The position numbers and the translations under genes are program-made. Below, piece after piece: positions 8,941 to 18,533 of a stretch of 64,000 nucleotides of DNA. The notes beneath the pieces are model-generated. The model made no database searches, was not told where the DNA came from, and saw only the letters and a list, made by a program, of their open reading frames with translations. Location: positions 1,550,001 through 1,614,000 of the forward strand of contig JAKUDP010000002.1 in the NCBI GenBank assembly GCA_022570795.1. The letters run 5' to 3'. Numbering within the stretch: position 1 is the first letter of the stretch; each line of letters opens with the position of its first letter. Origin of the DNA: Sphaerulina vaccinii. Its lineage: Eukaryota > Ascomycota > Dothideomycetes > Mycosphaerellales > Mycosphaerellaceae.

Positions 8941-11454
8941 ATGCATTTCCTCAACAGTATAGCCTTGATCAGTGCCGTTGGCAGCACTGTTCATGCCCAA
9001 CTTCTCCAGATCCAGGCGGTCGAGCAGCTGGCTCAACAAGCTTTACAGACCTACGACCAATACACAGACTACGAGGGTGTGACGCCCCAGCAATACCGAA
9101 CCGACCCCAAAGTCACTGCTGCACCACCAAGAGTGAACACTTTAGCAGTTACCGCGGCCAATAGCTGTGACGACTACTGGCTACAGAACGCAAAACACCA
9201 GGGAATCGCAGCATTCAATTCGAACCCTTCAGGATACCAGGTCTTCAGGAATGTCAAAGACTTCGGCGCCGTGGGAGATGGAAAGACCGATGACACACGC
9301 GCCATCAATAGCGCCATCTCGAGTGGAAATCGCTGTGCACCGGGTGCTTGTGGCTCTTCTACCGTCACTCCGGCCGTGGTGTACTTCCCGACGGGAGTGT
9401 ACATGGTCAATTCCTCGATTATCGATTACTACTACACTCAAATGATTGGAAATCCGAAAGCTGGATGCATGCCCACCATTCGCGCGTTTGCGACCTTCAC
9501 AGGTGGCTTGGGCGTGGTCGATGGCAACCAGTATGGAGCAAATGGACTAGGCTATGGAGCTACTAACGTATTCTGGCGCCAGATCCGCAACCTCATTATC
9601 GATACCACATTGGTCCCTGCTGCGAACGCCATTACAGGCCTCCATTGGCCCACCGCACAAGCGACTTCACTCCAGAACATGATCTTCAACATGAGCACTG
9701 CACGAGGAACTCAGCATCAGGGTATGTTCATCGAAAGTGGAAGCGGCGGCTTCATGAACGACCTCACGTTCCTCGGCGGAATGTACGGCGTGAACTGGGG
9801 TAATCAGCAGTTCACTGTCCGCAATCTTACTTTCAAGGGTTGCGTCACAGCGATAAATCAGATATGGGACTGGGGCTGGACGTACAAGAACATCAACATC
9901 GATAACTGTACGCTTGGACTCAACATGTCCACTGGCGGCAGCTCTGCCCAGAATGTTGGCAGTGTGACGCTGATAGACTCTACCATTGCCAACACGAAAG
10001 TTGGTATTCTGACTGCTCGAAATGCCAATTCGCAGCCACCTACAGCAGGAGGACTCATCCTGGAGAATGTTCGCTTCAGCAATGTCCCAGTTGCCCTTCG
10101 TGGTCCAGAGGGCACAAGAATTGGTAGCACGAGCTCGATCGCTGGCTACGTTGAGGGTCACGCTTACACGCCCACTGGACCAAGCACAGTTCAGCGGTCT
10201 CTCACACCCAACAGCCGACCATCAGCACTGCTTCAGAGCGACGGCAAGTACTATGAGAGATCGAAGCCTCAATACGAGGGCCTACCTTACTCGTCGTTCT
10301 TGAGCGCAAGGACTGCGGGCGCGAAAGGAGATGGCAGGACAGATGACACGAATGCTCTCCAGACGGCCATTAACAATGCTAAAAGTCAAGGCAAAGTGCT
10401 GTTCCTGGATCACGGCAACTACCTGGTAACGAAGACAATCTACATTCCTAGTGGTTCCAAGATCACCGGCGAGTCGTACTCGGTTATTATGTCTTCTGGA
10501 AGCTTCTTCAACAATATGACAAGTCCGCAGCCGGTGGTGCAGATCGGCAAGCCTGGCGAGCAAGGATCAATTGAGTGGAGTGATACCATCGTTAGCACGC
10601 AGGGCCAGCAGAAGGGCGCTATCTTGATACAGTACAATCTGGTTGCGCCAGCTGGAACTCCTACAGGCTTGTGGGATGTGCATGTCCGCATCGGAGGCTT
10701 CGCTGGCTCGAAGTTGCTCGTTGCAGATTGCCCAAAGACGCCAAATCAGCAAGTCACGCCTAGTGCTATCAACCAGAACTGCATTTCGGGTTATCTCTCG
10801 ATGCACATCACGAATGGCTCGACCGGTCTGTACTTGGAGAACGTGTGGCTCTGGGTGGCAGATCACGACGTGGAAGATGCCTCTCTGACGCAGATCACCA
10901 TCTACGCTGGTCGCGGGTTGCTAGATCAGTCCCAAGGACCAGTGTGGATGGTTGGAACGTCCGTCGAGCACCACGTGAGGTACGAATACCAATTTGCGAA
11001 CGCGCGCTCTGTCTTTGCAGGCCAGATCCAGACGGAGACAGCCTATTATCAACCAAACCCAAACGCTAGGAACCCTTTCCCGACGGTCAGTGCCCTTGCT
11101 GACCCCTCATACAACGATGCCACCATTGTCGATCAAGGAGTTACGGTTCCTGCGGCTGATGGCTGGGGGCTACGTGTTGTGGCTTCCACGGATATCCTCG
11201 TGTATGGCGCGGGTCTCTATTCGTTCTTCAACAATTACAGCACTACATGCTCAGATCAAGGACAAGGCTCCAGGTGTCAGAACAAGATATTCTCAGTCGA
11301 AGGCGCATCAACGAGGATCTCGTTGTATAACTTGAATACTGTTGGGACACGGTTCCCGATCTCTGTCAATGGGTCAAACACAGCTTACTATAATGACAAC
11401 CAAGGAGGTTTCATTCAACAGGTAGCTCTTTTTAGAAACCAAGGCAGCGTTTGA
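8941..11454 (+). CDS. Secreted exo-beta-1,3-glucanase, glycoside hydrolase family 55
   Basis: An intronless frame of 837 residues. Residues 1-19 (MHFLNSIALISAVGSTVHA) are a signal peptide. Two pectate-lyase-3-type right-handed beta-helix domains are visible by their repeated openings: FGAVGDGKTDDTRAIN at about residue 109 and AGAKGDGRTDDTNALQ at about 458. This twin-helix build, together with the CDDYWLQN and FWRQIRNLIIDTT motifs, is characteristic of GH55. The family removes glucose or gentiobiose from the ends of beta-1,3-glucan, in the cell wall or in external polymer. Length agrees with family members of about 750-950 residues. The enzyme is probably used in wall remodelling or beta-glucan feeding. 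I did not assign the catalytic glutamate. Confidence 0.93.
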   Translation: MHFLNSIALISAVGSTVHAQLLQIQAVEQLAQQALQTYDQYTDYEGVTPQQYRTDPKVTAAPPRVNTLAVTAANSCDDYWLQNAKHQGIAAFNSNPSGYQVFRNVKDFGAVGDGKTDDTRAINSAISSGNRCAPGACGSSTVTPAVVYFPTGVYMVNSSIIDYYYTQMIGNPKAGCMPTIRAFATFTGGLGVVDGNQYGANGLGYGATNVFWRQIRNLIIDTTLVPAANAITGLHWPTAQATSLQNMIFNMSTARGTQHQGMFIESGSGGFMNDLTFLGGMYGVNWGNQQFTVRNLTFKGCVTAINQIWDWGWTYKNINIDNCTLGLNMSTGGSSAQNVGSVTLIDSTIANTKVGILTARNANSQPPTAGGLILENVRFSNVPVALRGPEGTRIGSTSSIAGYVEGHAYTPTGPSTVQRSLTPNSRPSALLQSDGKYYERSKPQYEGLPYSSFLSARTAGAKGDGRTDDTNALQTAINNAKSQGKVLFLDHGNYLVTKTIYIPSGSKITGESYSVIMSSGSFFNNMTSPQPVVQIGKPGEQGSIEWSDTIVSTQGQQKGAILIQYNLVAPAGTPTGLWDVHVRIGGFAGSKLLVADCPKTPNQQVTPSAINQNCISGYLSMHITNGSTGLYLENVWLWVADHDVEDASLTQITIYAGRGLLDQSQGPVWMVGTSVEHHVRYEYQFANARSVFAGQIQTETAYYQPNPNARNPFPTVSALADPSYNDATIVDQGVTVPAADGWGLRVVASTDILVYGAGLYSFFNNYSTTCSDQGQGSRCQNKIFSVEGASTRISLYNLNTVGTRFPISVNGSNTAYYNDNQGGFIQQVALFRNQGSV

Positions 11455-11622
11455 GTGTACAGGAAGGGATATCGACAGAACATTCAGATAGAACTTTCAA
11501 AAGTATTGCAATATCTTTCTCGGCCTAATGACTCCCAGCTCTCTGATCGATACATTCATTGTGTTGTGCGCATGCCGAGTCCAGAGGACTTTCTTGGTAC
11601 GATTTGGCAAGGCTAATGACAT

Positions 11623-13319
11623 TCAGAAGGATGGATCATGGCCATGGTAGTCAGGATCACTCTGACCTGCATCTCGATTCTGGTCGAGATCTTCGGGCAC
11701 TTCCCACATACCTCCATTGACGTCTGCCGGTAAGACGAATTGACTGGACCACATCAAGGAACCGAAGTAATCCACTGGCCATTCCTGGCATTGCTCATTG
11801 AGCACGAACGCGTCTGAAGGAGGTTGCGGTGGCGCAGTGGGCGGGACAATGGATGGCAATATTGGCATAGGTGTTCTCAGATTGTGAGTTGGCGACAGTG
11901 GCAGTGTGTGGCCAGGAGTAGCAGCAGCGCGTTGCTTTCCTTCTTTCCGGAAATGGCTGACCGTTGATGCTATGTCCGTCTGTTCATCCTCTGTATGCTG
12001 CGTCTCTACAGCTTTCGTAGTTGATGAAGACCCGGGCCTGTCATTGGACTGTAAGGCTCGTAGCATCCGAGCAGCATGCGCAGCTGCTTGCGAAGTCGTT
12101 CCGAGGACATCGAGAACAAGTAAGCAACTGGTAGCATCGGCCTCCAGTCTGTCTTTACACTCTTGATCGCGGCCTTGCTTGTGAATTGTATGTAATTTGC
12201 TGGCTACCAGTAGGATGGAGCATGCACAAACAAGGTAGGATATCAGCTCCCACCTTATATGCCGTTCAGTATGGTTAGTGAGAGTCTTGAAATGAGCGAT
12301 CAGCGGTGCCATGCTTACCAGGGGTAGTCTCCGACGAGCTTAGTGTCATGGGCAATGCCACCAAGCATGCGAGCAATGGCTACAGCCTCCAGGCCACAGA
12401 TTGTCCCAGAAGCCTGGATCTGCTGCACCACTTCCTCCGTGCTGTTGGCGAGCTCAGTGGGCGCTTCTGTCAGCCACTCGATGCAAAGACTCTTTCGGTG
12501 GATAAGGGCCCTCAAATGATGAAACTTGAGAGCGAGAATGTTCCGTTGCTTTCTGAATATAGCATCGCTGTCGTGCGCATGAATAGGGTCGAGGTCGAAT
12601 CGTAGATGTGGCGATAATTGGTCCTTCCAGTTAAGCAGCTTCTTGTCTAGAAGTTCAACAGTCGTCCCGATGAGTGCGAATGATCGTTCTGTTGCATTTG
12701 GTGGGTACAGATCGTCGATCACCTCTTCGACTATGAGAGAGAACTGGGCGGCAGCTGAATAGAAGTGTCCCGAGTTTTGACCTTCAGGCAGCGTCAAGAT
12801 CGCATCGTTCTCATAGTCGAAGAAGGAATCAATCGCTGGCATACGCACTGCGCAATCACTAAGCCTGATGCCTCTCGGTCGGCCCGACTGTAAAGAGAGC
12901 CAGCGGTCGAAATTGTAGCATGTATACCAAGTCCTTCTACGCAGCTCTTTCTCGATGTCGGCAATTGGATGACCTAGTCGACTGTCCCGCTCCTCATCGA
13001 CCACGTGCAGTCCGACGATCTGAGCTGAGCGGGTGATCTCAGCGGCAGAATCGGTTCTACCGGGATGTGATCGTCTTCTCAAGTGCGACATCCATGTCCC
13101 TGTATTGCTGTTGTATTTCCTTGGTGCTCTCCCGCGAAGCGTCGCGTGCTGAAGAACTGTATCGATTGATGGATCGTGGATGGGTGGCAGCGAGTTGGTG
13201 AGACGTTCGATCCACTCATAAGTCGCGCGAGCGAGCTCGAGCCTACCTACAGCACATTGGTAAAGCTGCCGCAAACGGCCATACACCCCCAGTTCCATGT
13301 AGCTGCAGTCTCGTCCCAT
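11623..13319 (-). CDS. Fungal transcription-factor-like protein lacking a zinc-cluster domain
   Basis: Two exons on the minus strand, 13319-12319 and 12253-11623, encode 543 residues. The 65-bp intron has a GTAAGC donor, a CTCACTAAC branch site and an AAG acceptor, and rejoins YPW-WELISYLVCA. The fungal-specific regulatory region (Fungal_trans type) is recognisable by AQIVGLHV, ELRRRTWYTCYNFDRWLS and LQSGRPRGI at about residues 98-155. The C-terminal exon is low in structure, Gln/Pro-rich and acidic, and could be an activation region. Members normally begin with a Zn2Cys6 cluster of about 30 residues. None is present, and only 33 bases separate this ATG from the stop of gpi18 upstream. The 5' part therefore appears to be lost. 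It could still act as a dimerisation partner or be decaying. Confidence 0.7.
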
Positions 13320-13352
13320 TTCCTCAGTGGGAGCATGAAGCTCTAGATCGTT

Positions 13353-14849
13353 CTACGCAGGTGGCATGAAGCTCGCATAAAGCCCACCCTGCACGATAGC
13401 ATATATCACGCTCGACCTTACTAGCCACTCTCCATACCTCTCCAAGAAGCCAATGACGCCTCCTTTCACCTTGCCGGTACCAGCCTCGATATGCATACCA
13501 ATTGCCAGGAGTATGTACCACGCCGGGTACCCAGAAGAAATGCGATTGACTATCTGAACGTGAAAGCTCGTTAGCGCTAAGGCTGCTAACACCATTTGAG
13601 GCAAAGCCAAACGTCCCATCATATGCGCAAACAAGTCCCCTTCTTTTGAATCACCAGGTCGCTCCCTGCTCATCAGGTCTGACAAGAGATGCATGTCTCT
13701 TCTGCTCAGTGCGGCATAAGCAGTGCCAATCAGGATTGATAGCATAGGTATAGCGAGAGCGAATAGTGGCATGTTCGAAATCGTCCAGTATCGTAGGAAG
13801 CCGACGCCCCAATAGTGAGCTTGCACGAACGAATAGATGCTTGGCATCAGGTTATTGCACCAGTATCTATGGTTCCCGGCCGTACAGAACTCAATGTACG
13901 CGACGAGTTGGGGAAGCGCATATCCGATGACAATGAAAGTGCCTGCAGCCAGACTGCATGTAAGCTGAAGCAACTCAGGCCAGCCGCGTCGCCTCAACAT
14001 ATCAATCAAGTTTGGTAGGCACGCGATTGTGTCCCATGCAAACATCATGCCGTTGAATAGTCCATTACTGCGAATCATGGTGGAAACCCCGAAAAATATT
14101 CCAGATGTGATGGTCCAGGACGCCGATCGGGTGACTTGAATGTTTTGTCGATCTTGTGCAGCATGTCTAGCTTTCACATAGCAGAGTATGCCGGCGAAGT
14201 TGGTCATCGCAAAGGCGCTCTCGCCATACGGTGCCGAAAGGAAGAGCCCAGCTGGCGATAATATGTGCAGACAGGCCGTCGTGAACGCGATGCGACGTCG
14301 TGTCCCGTGGGTCCCAGGCAATATCTCGTAGGTGAGCTGGAAGAGTAGAATGACCGCAATCAGGTGCGAAATGTGAGAGATCGCTATGCCTGCAAATGCA
14401 TATCCAGTAATGGTATACCTATGTCCCCGCCAAGAAAATACTGAAAGCGATACTTAGCCTGACTGGTAATCTGAACGTGGAGACAAGAATGAGAAGCACC
14501 CACCTCCCACCAGCGCTGAGTTGACTCTGGCAAGGAAAGGACTGAACGCCCATTGCTGCTCAAATACTGGGCCACGCTCGGCTGCACTTGCGAAGTACAA
14601 GCCATCCCATCGTGTTAAGCGACTCACGAGGTGATCCGTCCAAGATTCCGCGGTGTCTGAGGGTCGCCGAATCAGTATTTCTGTCGATGTATCGTAGCCT
14701 GGACCGGGGCTGGCCACGGCGATTAGTATAAGTAGCAATTTCCAGAAACAGAATATGGTGATTAGTCGTCCAATATTCGCATCGGTCGTGTCGATCCTGG
14801 CATCCTGCCGACTTCTGGCCACTTTGGCAGCTCTGGTGGGAGGATCCAT
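13353..14849 (-). CDS. gpi18: GPI mannosyltransferase 2 (Gpi18/PIG-V)
   Basis: Two exons, 14849-14504 and 14440-13353, encode 477 residues. The 63-bp intron has a GTGGGT donor and a CAG acceptor after GCTAAG. The splice is phase 1 and consistent in frame, but the donor is not strong. Gpi18 adds the second mannose to the GPI anchor precursor in the ER lumen. Family marks are LTRWDGLYF with the following ERG and QQWAF in exon 1, and AISHISHL, RRRIAFTTACLHILSPAGLFLS and APYGESAFA in exon 2. Multiple hydrophobic segments follow, as expected for a polytopic glycosyltransferase of the ER membrane. The start at 14849 (GCCATGG) is the first in-frame ATG. The TAG at 13355-13353 is followed in the same frame by the transcription-factor-like gene. 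Confidence 0.88.
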
Positions 14850-15894
14850 GGCAGAGAACAATGGCACGTTGAGTAATGCGACCTCTGCAGTGCAATGTGG
14901 TTGCCTAAGGCCTCATCCGTGTTCGTGTTCGCACAGTAATCGTCACCCATGCAACGCCAGAAAATCGGTACTGGGCCGATTTGTGCTCGTGTGTCGGAGC
15001 TGTACTTCGTTCATGCAATGGGAATCGCGCGCGTCATTACTGTCGTAGCTGCAAGCCTCAATCTCAGTCAGCGAGCAGTGCTGGTTGTAGATTGGATTGG
15101 TTGACAGGTACTGTTATGCTGCTCGGGGCGAACCGCGAGGCAGGCCAGCAACAAGCAACCAGAACAAGTGTCGTACGAGTGAAGCTGAGAGCGATTTCAA
15201 GCTTTGCCAAAACAGGTTGCTTTTGTCCAAGACTGCCCAGTAGCTGCAGCAGAATGGTCATGTGAGGTTCGTAAGAGTGTGCACAAGAAGGAGACGGGCC
15301 AGACGGCGAGGTTGGATCCGCGTGGCCGGCGAGCTCGTGAAGAAGAGAAAAGAGGAACGCGGCGGGAGTGGATGATGCCTGCAACACTAGCGTGAAACAT
15401 GTACAGCTTGGCATTATTTTCTCGGATCTGTCTGTCTTTGTTATCCGTAGTAGTACGACTTGAGCAAAACAAAGAGCTGACTGCAACCAGGAGTGCTGAC
15501 CTTCTCCCCTCATCCTCCTCGTCTCACAGCTGAATTCTGCTTCAGCTGCCCGTCAACATGGACGCGCTGTCGCATCGTTGACCGTGAACCGGGACTCGGA
15601 TTCTGGAGAGCAGCACAAGCCTGGCGCCGATCAGATCAGTTTGTGCTAGCCAAGGGGCGCATCAGGAAAGGATCGTTGGTCAGCCTCCAGTCGGCATACG
15701 GCCTTTGCGGGCTGTCAAAGCGAAGCACGTACGATCCTCCCACTACTACACGTCAGCCCATCAGCTCGTAGTACACTACTGCTCATCCTTCTGCCACTGT
15801 TTGCTGCTGCGCTGCGACTCCTGCTGGATCTCTCGTTTCCCGCCCGTATGTGTCGACTCACTCGCTACTGCTCGTCTATGGCATTAGCAACGCA
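14850..15894. other. Divergent intergenic region between gpi18 and a Ser-rich unknown gene
   Basis: About 1 kb. A minus-strand open frame of 149 codons (15064-15513) has no recognisable domain and no conserved-looking segments, so I do not call it. The region presumably holds two divergent promoters. Confidence 0.45.
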
Positions 15895-17802
15895 ATGGCA
15901 GCCGCGACCTCGACCAATGCGCAGCAGCCCACAGGGCTGACACTGCAGGCAATTCAGGAACGATGGACGCCTTCCCTCCCCACCAACCTGATGAGCCTGT
16001 TGAACCCGTTCGCCGCCTCTTCGCCAGACAAGAACAGCAATAATAATCATAATACAAATGAGGACCCCACCAAAGCAGACGCGCACTCTCAAGGAGACCC
16101 TCAATCAACCCTAAAACGACCCATCCTTTCCACAGTTCAGTTTAACGAAATGTCGACATCGCAGCCCCCTTCTCCGAGCAGGAGCAGTGCGTCCATCATG
16201 TTTGCTGAGCCTGATACGAGAAGTACCAGTGAAGATGGCTCGCGAGAAGGTAGCATTGATGAATCCAAGCGGCTTCGGCGCAGCACGCGTCCAAAGACGC
16301 GCTTCAGTATATGCCACCCGGTGCCAGAATCAAAGGTCAAACAGAAGCTGCATCGTCAACCACGTTCGTTCCTCCAGCTGCACCGACTGCGGCCAAACGC
16401 TAGACCAGAGCCTGCCTTGGAAGTGATACCATCTGCCAACTTTAGCGTACGGTTGACTCGCTCAATCACGAAGGTGATCAATGCTAAGCATGGTTTCTGC
16501 GCGAATGACTTGGTGGTTCTGAAAGCGGAGAAGTACGGAACGCAGGATGAAGAAGCGGAAGCACGCGACGTGATTGGGTTGATATGCAAAGGCAGCAGAG
16601 ACGAGCAGAAGAGCGGCAGCGGTAGGATGGTCATACACATGGCATCAGGCAAGCAGTGGGAGGCCTACTCCATGTCCAATGGTGGCTACGAGTGTTCCAC
16701 AACCGATGAGCATGGTCTGAAGGAAACTGTGCGATGGGTGCCAAAGAAGAATAAAGACGGAAGAGGTGTGTCATCGAGTTGCACGCGGAGGTTCAATTTC
16801 AGCACCATCTCGCCTCACACGCGCCGGCATCCAGTCATCGCAAGTCTCCAGAAGACCGGCCTTGACATCAACGACTCCTACAAGATACCAGACCCTCTAG
16901 TGGCCACTCCCTTAGGTACGCCAAAGATCACAGCGACCCTGCTTGAAGATGCATTCGAGGAAGAAACTGGGGACAGCAACGAATGCATAACTGACGACGC
17001 CACTCGAGAGATCATTGCTGTGACTGGCATCTGGGTAGCTATGCGTGAAGGCTGGTCTCCAAACTGGAAGTACGATGACAAGCGCGACTCAGTTCCAGGG
17101 GAGATTTCAAATTCGCCGTCAAGGTCTGTCACGAGTCCTGCTCTTAGCCCACCAGGATCGCCGGCTCCTGTAACTTCACTTGAGAAGCGTGCGAGTGTCA
17201 AGAGTTTCGGCTCTGGCATCATTAGGAGAGCGAGCTTGATGAACCGAAGCAATCGTAATAGCACGGCTTCAGTCAGAGAAGAGTCCGACGCCGAATCTCC
17301 AGCTCCTAGCAGGAACGCAAGCGTGAATCTTGGGCCTTCTGGAAGATCGCGGGCAGATTCGTCTGCGACGGTGCTGGTTCATCGCGCAGCTAGTAATAGG
17401 CGCAAGAAGACCGAGGCGAGCTTTCGACCAGACCTCGCACGCGAGAGTGATCTCCACGAAACTTCCCGCGAGGACTTAGCCGTCGCTGTCAGTGAATCTA
17501 GAGATCTCAATCGACTTTCAGCGGAGACACCTAAGAAGCCTAGGCCCTCGCCACTCGCACGTAAACCAGCGGGTAACTCACCATCTACTCAGCTCACTGG
17601 TCTGGAAGGCGAAGACGATGCTACTCCAGCTAGGAGAAGACCGATCACGCCTGACGACAAACCGGGCCATAGATCGTCTACCACTAGCAATGGTACAACA
17701 TCCACGAGGCATCAGCGGCAGCCAAGTCACCCAATGCCCGAATTCAAAAAGAAGACGAGGGGCAAAGTCTGGAGAAAGCTGCTATGTGGCTCAACAAGGT
17801 GA
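15895..17802 (+). CDS. Conserved fungal protein of unknown function, Ser/Pro-rich
   Basis: A single-exon frame, 635 residues from the first ATG at 15895. The open frame extends 15 codons further upstream, but without an ATG. The protein has three parts: a low-complexity N-terminus (about 1-165, Asn- and Ser-rich, with a poly-Asn run), a folded-looking core (about 165-400) with alternating hydrophobic residues and the motif RFNFSTISPHTRRHPVIASL, and a disordered Ser/Pro/Arg-rich tail to a basic C-terminus (KKKTRGKVWRKLL). The core looks like a conserved Pezizomycotina module, but I cannot name a family. No signal peptide or membrane span is seen. The basic patches suggest binding to nucleic acid or membrane lipid, which is speculation. 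Confidence 0.7.
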   Translation: MAAATSTNAQQPTGLTLQAIQERWTPSLPTNLMSLLNPFAASSPDKNSNNNHNTNEDPTKADAHSQGDPQSTLKRPILSTVQFNEMSTSQPPSPSRSSASIMFAEPDTRSTSEDGSREGSIDESKRLRRSTRPKTRFSICHPVPESKVKQKLHRQPRSFLQLHRLRPNARPEPALEVIPSANFSVRLTRSITKVINAKHGFCANDLVVLKAEKYGTQDEEAEARDVIGLICKGSRDEQKSGSGRMVIHMASGKQWEAYSMSNGGYECSTTDEHGLKETVRWVPKKNKDGRGVSSSCTRRFNFSTISPHTRRHPVIASLQKTGLDINDSYKIPDPLVATPLGTPKITATLLEDAFEEETGDSNECITDDATREIIAVTGIWVAMREGWSPNWKYDDKRDSVPGEISNSPSRSVTSPALSPPGSPAPVTSLEKRASVKSFGSGIIRRASLMNRSNRNSTASVREESDAESPAPSRNASVNLGPSGRSRADSSATVLVHRAASNRRKKTEASFRPDLARESDLHETSREDLAVAVSESRDLNRLSAETPKKPRPSPLARKPAGNSPSTQLTGLEGEDDATPARRRPITPDDKPGHRSSTTSNGTTSTRHQRQPSHPMPEFKKKTRGKVWRKLLCGSTR

Positions 17803-18533
17803 TTGACGAGCGTAAGGAGACGCAATAAGAAAGAGAATATCACGCATTTCGAGACGTTTAGACGGCCGAAGCACTCATTGGCACATGGGACTACAGAACG
17901 GTTATTGATTGTAGTACTATGAAACCCTGGGACTGTATATCACGATGATGATCACGATGCATAACGCCTTCCGCATCCAAGAGCTCGAATAGCTGGATGC
18001 ATGTACATAGCTGGATTGTAGCCATAGGCATAGCGAGGAACTTTGTCACTCTTCCGAAGTACATCGTCTCTTTCTTCCTTCTACCTCTTTTACACGACGT
18101 GTTCTATGACCCAATTTGAACGATGTAAGAGCTGAAGCGCTCGGCGAAGTCTTCGGCTCTAAGATCTATTCCACAGAAGCTTTATCACTCCAATTCAAGC
18201 TTTCTTGCTGCTGTGCCCCTGCGATTACAACTTAATCAGGACCGCCACTCAAGACACTGACTTCCACATATGCCTGATTTGTTGGTACAGATTGAGCATC
18301 CCGTCGATGAGTTCTACATGCCGTCTCCTCGCCGCAAGGTAGACGTTGTTCTGTGTCGAGAACGCCAAGCGGAGCTTTCATACACCCGAACATCCGGTCC
18401 AGATCGTAAGGTGGTGTTCTGCGCTCGTAATCTGATACTCGGCGAATTTCGTAACGTTCCAGCTAAGCAGGTTGTTGGTGTTTCTTAGCAGACCATGCGC
18501 TGATATATCACGTATCGATTTTAGCTCCTTAGT
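17803..18533. other. Convergent intergenic region
   Basis: About 730 bp between two convergent stop codons, so mostly 3' untranslated and terminator sequence. A 72-codon frame at 18270-18488 has no recognisable features. Nothing else is supported. Confidence 0.45.

Noticed and set aside
15064..15513. 149-codon open frame on the minus strand
   Set aside because: No domain, no signal or membrane feature, mixed low-quality composition, and it lies in the divergent promoter region between two well supported genes.
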